11,373 nt of DNA from positions 1 to 11,373 of the forward strand of contig JALOPD010000121.1 in NCBI GenBank assembly GCA_025454075.1, read 5' to 3'. This document shows, piece after piece, positions 7,160 through 11,373 of this stretch. The stretch is from Desulfobacterales bacterium (GTDB taxonomy: Bacteria; Desulfobacterota; Desulfobacteria; Desulfobacterales; UBA2174_A). Position 1 is the stretch's first letter; each line of letters starts with the position of its first letter. The notes below the pieces were generated by a model that ran no database searches, was not told where the DNA came from, and saw nothing but the letters and a program-made list of their open reading frames with translations. A program made the translations under genes and the position numbers.

Positions 7160-7451
7160 TCTTCCCACAGACCAGGTTGAGAGCGCTCAAGAGGGCTGTC
7201 ATCTTGCCATGGCGGGACCCCCGGGCGCCAGGTGGGGTTGTGGTAATATCTCTAATCAGACATTGCCTGAAAAATCAACACACCTGGTTCACCGGTTCCT
7301 TCAGTTCGGGCGCAAGGTTACGGCAGGGGCATGTTTCTGTGCGGCGGTCAGCGCGCAGCCGCCTAAACCAAGTTGACAGGAGCTTCCTTTATATCATAGT
7401 GCTTCAAAAAGGATCTTCCATTTTCAGGCTAGACCCGGAAGGGATTCTCCC
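7160..7451. promoter_or_regulatory. Divergent regulatory region between the SDR/importer unit and the gnd operon
   Basis: This 292-base region is the largest gap in the window and has no supported gene. It separates two divergent units and so must hold promoters for both. Elements seen: hexamer CCAGGT three times, at 7172-7177 and 7228-7233 on the plus strand and reversed at 7282-7287; a spaced inverted repeat in which CCAGGTG plus GTTG (7228-7240) faces CAAC plus CACCTGG (7276-7287); a near-tandem CACC(T)GGTT pair at 7281-7297; a palindrome GAGCGCTC at 7181-7188, just upstream of the SDR start and resembling LacI-type cores; and a GC-rich dyad at 7343-7363 just before the plus-strand -35. 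Only a weak minus-strand promoter (TTGATT at 7278-7273, poor -10) was seen. Regulator identity is unknown; no regulator gene is in the window. Confidence 0.6.
7373..7400 (+). promoter_or_regulatory. Candidate sigma70-type promoter of the gnd-larA-like-gntK operon
   Basis: A perfect -35 hexamer TTGACA lies at 7373-7378, followed after 16 bases by CATAGT at 7395-7400, four matches of six to TATAAT. This would start transcription near 7407 and leave a leader of about 45 bases ahead of the 6PGDH start codon. The GC-rich dyad immediately upstream (7343-7363) is placed where a regulator could act. The spacing is one base short of the optimum and the -10 is imperfect, so strength would be moderate. 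Confidence 0.5.
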
Positions 7452-8885
7452 ATGGAAACCGGTTGGGTAAAAAAGGCGGACATCGGATTGGTCGGCCTGG
7501 CGGTGATGGGCCAAAACCTGGTGCTCAACATGAACGACCGGGGCTACACCGTCGTCGTTTACAATCGGACGGTTGCAACAGTCGACGATTTCCTCAACGG
7601 TGCGGCGCGGGGCACGCGGGTCGTCGGAGCCCATTCGCTCGAAGCCCTTGCGGCGTCGCTCACCCGTCCACGCAAGGTGATGCTGATGGTGAAAGCCGGC
7701 CCGGCCGTGGATGAGGTCATCGATCTGCTCCTGCCGCACCTGGAAACAGGGGACCTGATCATCGACGGCGGCAACTCCCATTTCAGCGACACGACCCGCC
7801 GCACAAAGCAGTTGGCTGCCAAGGGAATTCTCTTTATCGGCACCGGGATCTCCGGCGGCGAGGAGGGGGCTCGCCACGGGCCGTCCATCATGCCGGGCGG
7901 CAACCCCATGGCCTGGCCCCTGGTGAAAACGCTTTTCCGCGCTATTGCCGCCAAGACTCCCGACGGCTCGCCCTGCTGCGACTGGGTGGGCGAGGAGGGC
8001 GCCGGGCACTACGTGAAGATGATCCACAACGGCATCGAGTACGGCGACATGCAGATCATCGCCGAGGCCTATCACCTCCTGCGTGACGGCCTGCGGCTCA
8101 CGCACGGCGAATTGCACCGCATTTTCACTCGCTGGAATGCGGGGGACCTGCAGAGCTACCTTGTCGAGATCACAGGGGACATTCTGGCCTTCCCGGACGC
8201 CGACGGCCGGCCGCTGGTGGAAAAGATCCTGGACAGCGCCGGCCAGAAAGGGACGGGCTCCTGGACCGGGATCAGCTCTCTCGAACTTGGGGTTCCGGTG
8301 ACCCTCATCACCGAGGCGGTCTACGCCCGCTGCCTGTCGGCGCTCAAGGACGAACGCCTTGCCGCCTCCCGGGTTCTCGGCGGACCGAGGGCGAGATTCC
8401 AGGGCGACTCGAAAGCGATGGTGGCGGACGTGCGCCGCGCGGTATTGGCCTCCAAGATCGTCTCCTACGCCCAGGGGTTCATGCTGCTGCGCGCGGCGGC
8501 CGCGGAATACCGCTGGAAACTCGATTTCGGGAAGATCGCCTTGCTGTGGCGTGCGGGCTGCATTATTCGCAGCGCCTTCCTGGAACGGATTAAAGGGGCT
8601 TTCGCTCGCAAGGCGGGTCTGCCGAACCTGCTGGTGGACGATTATTTCAGCGGAGTCCTGAAGCGGTGCCAGGGCGCCTGGCGGCGAACGGTGGGCGAGG
8701 CGGTCCGGCTGGGCCTCCCGACCCCCGCCATTTCGGCGGCACTATCGTTTTACGACGGATACCGCAGCGCCCGCCTGCCCGCCAACCTCATTCAGGCCCA
8801 GCGGGACCTCTTCGGCGCCCACACCTACGAGCGGGTCGACCGGCCGCGGGGGGAATTCATCCACACCCGGTGGTCGGCTGAATAA
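7452..8885 (+). CDS. gnd: 6-phosphogluconate dehydrogenase, decarboxylating
   Basis: This is a 477-residue cytoplasmic enzyme converting 6-phosphogluconate and NADP+ to ribulose 5-phosphate, CO2 and NADPH. The N-terminal Rossmann domain has GLAVMGQN (15-22) and NRT (38-40), residues of the kind that bind the NADP 2'-phosphate. The substrate region has SGGEEGARHG (134-143). The catalytic block VKMIHNGIEYGD (188-199) carries Lys189 and Glu196, equivalent to E. coli Lys183/Glu190-type residues. The helical C-terminal domain ends with YRSARLPANLIQAQRD and FGAHTYER, whose Arg and His complete the partner subunit's active site. Length is normal for the long bacterial form. The start ATG at 7452 has a GGAAGGGA ribosome binding site and a short N-terminal extension before the first strand. 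It leads an operon with a LarA-like enzyme and gluconokinase, recalling gntZ in the B. subtilis gluconate operon. Confidence 0.97.
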   Translation: METGWVKKADIGLVGLAVMGQNLVLNMNDRGYTVVVYNRTVATVDDFLNGAARGTRVVGAHSLEALAASLTRPRKVMLMVKAGPAVDEVIDLLLPHLETGDLIIDGGNSHFSDTTRRTKQLAAKGILFIGTGISGGEEGARHGPSIMPGGNPMAWPLVKTLFRAIAAKTPDGSPCCDWVGEEGAGHYVKMIHNGIEYGDMQIIAEAYHLLRDGLRLTHGELHRIFTRWNAGDLQSYLVEITGDILAFPDADGRPLVEKILDSAGQKGTGSWTGISSLELGVPVTLITEAVYARCLSALKDERLAASRVLGGPRARFQGDSKAMVADVRRAVLASKIVSYAQGFMLLRAAAAEYRWKLDFGKIALLWRAGCIIRSAFLERIKGAFARKAGLPNLLVDDYFSGVLKRCQGAWRRTVGEAVRLGLPTPAISAALSFYDGYRSARLPANLIQAQRDLFGAHTYERVDRPRGEFIHTRWSAE

Positions 8886-8914
8886 CCTTCGTTTTTTTTG
8901 ATAAGGACGATTCC

Positions 8915-10180
8915 ATGGCCGTTGGGACTGGCAGCCCGGAAGCTGTGCTGCGGGAAGCGGATGTGGCACGCATTATCCGGAACGGGATCCCCTCCGGCTT
9001 ATACGAAAACAAGCGCGTCCTCGTTCTAACCCCGGATGCGACCCGGACATGCCCGCTGCCGCTGCTGGTCCGGGCGCTCCGTAAGACTCTAGGTGGGGGC
9101 TGTGCGCAGCTCGATTTCATGGTCGCCCTGGGAACCCACACGCCCCTGTCCCGGCATGACATCCTGAGGCTCTACGGCATTTCCGATTCAGGGCAGGATT
9201 TCCCGCGCTCCACCTTTTACAATCACGAATGGAATCGGCCGGACACTTTCCTCCGCATCGGGCGATTGTCCGCTGCCGAGGTCGAGTCCATCTCCGGAGG
9301 CCTTATGGCTGAGGAGGTGCCGGTCGAGATCAACAGGCGCATTTTCGACTACGATCTGGTGATCATCGCCGGACCTGTTTTCCCGCATGAGGTCGTGGGC
9401 TTCTCGGGCGGGGCCAAGTATCTTTTTCCCGGCATATCCGGCGGCGAGTTCCTGCATTTCTTCCACTGGCTGGCCGCGCTCATCAGCTGCAGGAAGATCA
9501 TCGGCATCCAGGACACACCCGTGCGTCGCATGATCGACCGGGCGCTCGGCATGGTGGGGGTTCCCATCCACTGCCTTGCAATGGTGGTCAACCACGGCGC
9601 CGGGCTTTGCGGGCTTTACGCAGGGGAGGTCCGCGAGACCTGGTCGCAGGCGGCGGAGCTCTCCGCGCGAATTCATATTGTCACCAAGCCCGCGCCGTTT
9701 AAGATGGTGCTGGGTGCCTCACCCGCGATGTACGATGAAATCTGGACCGCCGGCAAAGTCATTTACAAACTCGAGCAGGTCGTGGCCGACCAGGGAACTC
9801 TCATCCTCTATGCTCCCCACATCCGGGAGGTGTCCCGGACGTGGGGGCAGCATATCGAGGCCGTCGGTTACCACATCCGGGAGTACCTGCTGGCCCACAT
9901 GGACCGGCTCCGGCATGTCCCCCGGGGCGTTCTGGCGCACCTGACCCATGTCCGCGGCACCGGAACCTACGCGGACGGCGTGGAGAAACCCACCGTCAAG
10001 CTGGTTTTTGCAACCTCGATCCCGGAGGATCTCTGCCGGCGGATGAACGTCGGCTACATGGACCCCCGCGCCATCCGGCTCGAGGATTACATGAACCGGG
10101 AGGCGGAGGGGGTTCTTTTCGTCGATCACGCCGGAGAAGTCCTGCATCGCGTGAGGGAGCCCGCTGCGGAAAAGGAGTAA
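8915..10180 (+). CDS. LarA-superfamily nickel-pincer hydroxyacid racemase/epimerase; possible D-gluconate/D-mannonate 2-epimerase
   Basis: This 421-residue protein belongs to the lactate racemase LarA superfamily (DUF2088 N-terminal domain). These enzymes use a nickel-pincer nucleotide tethered to a lysine and move hydride at the alpha carbon of 2-hydroxyacids. Residues matching L. plantarum LarA by motif and spacing: Asp41 and Arg44 in PDATR (Asp72/Arg75), His75 in GTH (His108), His158 (His174), Lys168 in FSGGAK (Lys184, cofactor anchor), His184 (nickel ligand His200) and Lys281 (Lys298). The Tyr294 position is Trp277. The stretch between His75 and His158 is about 17 residues longer than in LarA. 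The ATG at 8915 follows a TAAGGA site, 29 bases after gnd, and the stop is 3 bases before gluconokinase. LarA relatives acting on gluconate are known, so context favours aldonate 2-epimerisation, but a racemase for another hydroxyacid is possible. No larB, larC or larE gene is in view. Confidence 0.85.
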   Translation: MAVGTGSPEAVLREADVARIIRNGIPSGLYENKRVLVLTPDATRTCPLPLLVRALRKTLGGGCAQLDFMVALGTHTPLSRHDILRLYGISDSGQDFPRSTFYNHEWNRPDTFLRIGRLSAAEVESISGGLMAEEVPVEINRRIFDYDLVIIAGPVFPHEVVGFSGGAKYLFPGISGGEFLHFFHWLAALISCRKIIGIQDTPVRRMIDRALGMVGVPIHCLAMVVNHGAGLCGLYAGEVRETWSQAAELSARIHIVTKPAPFKMVLGASPAMYDEIWTAGKVIYKLEQVVADQGTLILYAPHIREVSRTWGQHIEAVGYHIREYLLAHMDRLRHVPRGVLAHLTHVRGTGTYADGVEKPTVKLVFATSIPEDLCRRMNVGYMDPRAIRLEDYMNREAEGVLFVDHAGEVLHRVREPAAEKE

Positions 10181-10183
10181 AAG

Positions 10184-11373
10184 ATGCCCTCCTTGCTCAC
10201 CCAAACCGCCCCCTTTTTCGTCGGCGTCGACCTGGGGACCGGAAGCTGCAAATCGGTTTTGGTGGAGGAAAACGGCAAGATCCTCGGTTTCGGGGTCGGT
10301 GGGTACGACGGCGGCAAGGCCCGGCATCGGTGGCAGGAGCAGGACCCCCGGGATTTACTGAGGGCAGTGGTCGTTTCCGTTCGCGGGGCTCTCGAGGAAT
10401 CCGGTGTGAACCCGGCCGCATGCGGCGGTATGAGCATCGGCGGCGCCCTTCACAGCATGATGGCCGTGGACGGTCGCGGAGAGCCGCTTACGGGTGTCAT
10501 CACCTGGGCGGATGGGCGGGCCCTCGAGCAGGCCCGGGCGGTGGCGGCAGCACCCATCGGCATGAGCCTCTACCGCGAAACCGGCTGCCCCCCTCACGGG
10601 TCGTACCCCATCTACAAGGCCATGTGGCTCCGTGAGCACGAACCGCAGGTTTTTCGAAATGCCCGTTTATTTGTCTCCGCCAAGGAATATATCTGCTTCC
10701 GTTTGACCGGGACCTGGCAGGTCGACTACTCGCTGGCCGCAGGCTCCGGCTTCCTGAACACCCACAGCCTCACTTGGAGCGATACCGCCCTTGAGTTGGC
10801 CGGAATAGGCCGGGACCAGCTATCCCCCCTGGCCGCGCCTGTCGCTGCAATGGGCCGGCTGCAGGCGGAGATTGCCGCCGGCATGGGGATCCCCGCCGAA
10901 ACGCCGATTACTACCGGCTCATCGGATGCCGTGAACTCGAGCATTGGCGCCGGCGCTGTGGCTCCCACTCAGGCCACTTTAATGATTGGAACCAGCGGCG
11001 CCCTGCGGGTGGTATCTCCGCGGCCGGTTCTGGATCCCCTGGCCCGAAGCTGGTGCTACGCCATCGACGAGGCGCACTGGCTGGTGGGTGGGGCGATCAA
11101 CAACGGGGGCAGCTCCGTGTCGTGGCTGCGCGATTGCCTGAATCAAGTCCGCCCCGAACAGCCGCTGGCGGTTGAAGAAGTCCTTGCCCTTGCAGGCCGA
11201 GCGCCGGCAGGGGCCGGAGGCGTGGTCTGCCTGCCGTTTTTCGCGGGAGAGCGCAGCCCGAACTGGAACTTGAATTCACGGGCGGCGTTTTTCGGAATCG
11301 GCATCGATCACGACCTGCGGCACCTGGTGCGGGCCCTGCTGGAGGGGGTGGGGTTTCGCTTCAGGAGCCTGCT
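10184..11373 (+). CDS. gntK: Gluconokinase, FGGY family (3' end beyond window)
   Basis: The frame is open from ATG 10184 to the window edge, giving 396 residues of an expected roughly 500. The start follows an AAAGGAG ribosome binding site that overlaps the end of the LarA-like gene. Gluconokinase phosphorylates D-gluconate with ATP to 6-phosphogluconate. Seen in order: phosphate-1 loop GVDLGTGSCK (14-23), HSMMAVD (90-96), ITWADGR (106-112), the substrate-specific TGCPPHGSYPIYK (133-145), SAKEYI (165-170), catalytic base Asp248 in TTGSSDAVNS (243-252), phosphate-2 motif GTSGA (269-273), GGAINNGG (302-309) and FFAGERSPNW (352-361). The ITWAD and TGCP..YPxYK blocks point to gluconokinase (GntK of the Bacillus type) rather than xylulokinase or glycerol kinase. 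It is translationally close to the epimerase-like gene and its product is the substrate of the 6PGDH two genes upstream. Confidence 0.93.
   Translation, partial: MPSLLTQTAPFFVGVDLGTGSCKSVLVEENGKILGFGVGGYDGGKARHRWQEQDPRDLLRAVVVSVRGALEESGVNPAACGGMSIGGALHSMMAVDGRGEPLTGVITWADGRALEQARAVAAAPIGMSLYRETGCPPHGSYPIYKAMWLREHEPQVFRNARLFVSAKEYICFRLTGTWQVDYSLAAGSGFLNTHSLTWSDTALELAGIGRDQLSPLAAPVAAMGRLQAEIAAGMGIPAETPITTGSSDAVNSSIGAGAVAPTQATLMIGTSGALRVVSPRPVLDPLARSWCYAIDEAHWLVGGAINNGGSSVSWLRDCLNQVRPEQPLAVEEVLALAGRAPAGAGGVVCLPFFAGERSPNWNLNSRAAFFGIGIDHDLRHLVRALLEGVGFRFRSL

Noticed and set aside
7331..7366. Eleven-residue leader reading frame in the divergent region
   Set aside because: Its purine run is too close to the ATG to act as a ribosome binding site, and it lies upstream of the proposed promoter, so it would not be in the transcript.
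7177..7470. Plus-strand open frames across the divergent region
   Set aside because: They lack ribosome binding sites and recognisable motifs and run into the start of gnd in another frame.
8892..8899. Run of eight T after gnd as a possible terminator
   Set aside because: No stable GC-rich stem precedes it, and the next gene follows at once with its own ribosome binding site, so the operon most likely continues.

Overview
The window is GC-rich, densely packed bacterial chromosome. It carries a Sec-type periplasmic or lipid-anchored solute-binding protein, an RppH-type Nudix protein and a predicted nickel-pincer (LarA-type) enzyme. This fits a Gram-negative anaerobe or facultative anaerobe, for instance in the Desulfobacterota/deltaproteobacterial range. 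That placement is inference from gene style only; no rRNA or other marker gene is present.

Layout. (1) Positions 1-204 hold the 3' end of nfo (endonuclease IV), plus strand. (2) Positions 295-1772 hold a two-gene plus-strand unit: an unrecognised membrane protein whose stop overlaps the start of an RppH-like Nudix hydrolase. The Nudix protein appears to lack a short C-terminal segment of the family. (3) Positions 7159 down to 1790, minus strand, read in transcription order: a short-chain dehydrogenase of the D-mannonate oxidoreductase type, an MsmK/UgpC/MalK-type ABC ATPase, a family 1 solute-binding protein and two MalF/MalG-type permeases. Together these form a complete carbohydrate-type ABC importer with a sugar-acid oxidoreductase in front. 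(4) Positions 7160-7451 are a divergent regulatory region with a good sigma70-like promoter for the plus strand and several dyad elements. (5) Positions 7452 to the window end, plus strand, hold a tight operon of 6-phosphogluconate dehydrogenase, a LarA-superfamily enzyme and an FGGY gluconokinase that runs off the end.

How the genes may work together. Regions 3 and 5 look like one divergently transcribed sugar-acid locus. The importer would bring in a uronic or aldonic acid, or an oligosaccharide containing one. The SDR would reduce D-fructuronate to D-mannonate. The LarA-like protein would epimerise C2 of D-mannonate to D-gluconate. Gluconokinase would make 6-phosphogluconate, and 6PGDH would decarboxylate it to ribulose 5-phosphate. 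This would bypass the usual mannonate dehydratase/KDG route. The chain is inferred from gene families and gene order; each enzyme family is recognisable, but the LarA-like substrate is not proven. No nickel-pincer cofactor maturation genes (larB, larC, larE) lie in the window, so they would have to be elsewhere. No RNA genes, CRISPR arrays, insertion sequences or attachment sites were found, and no gene-free stretch exceeds 300 bases.
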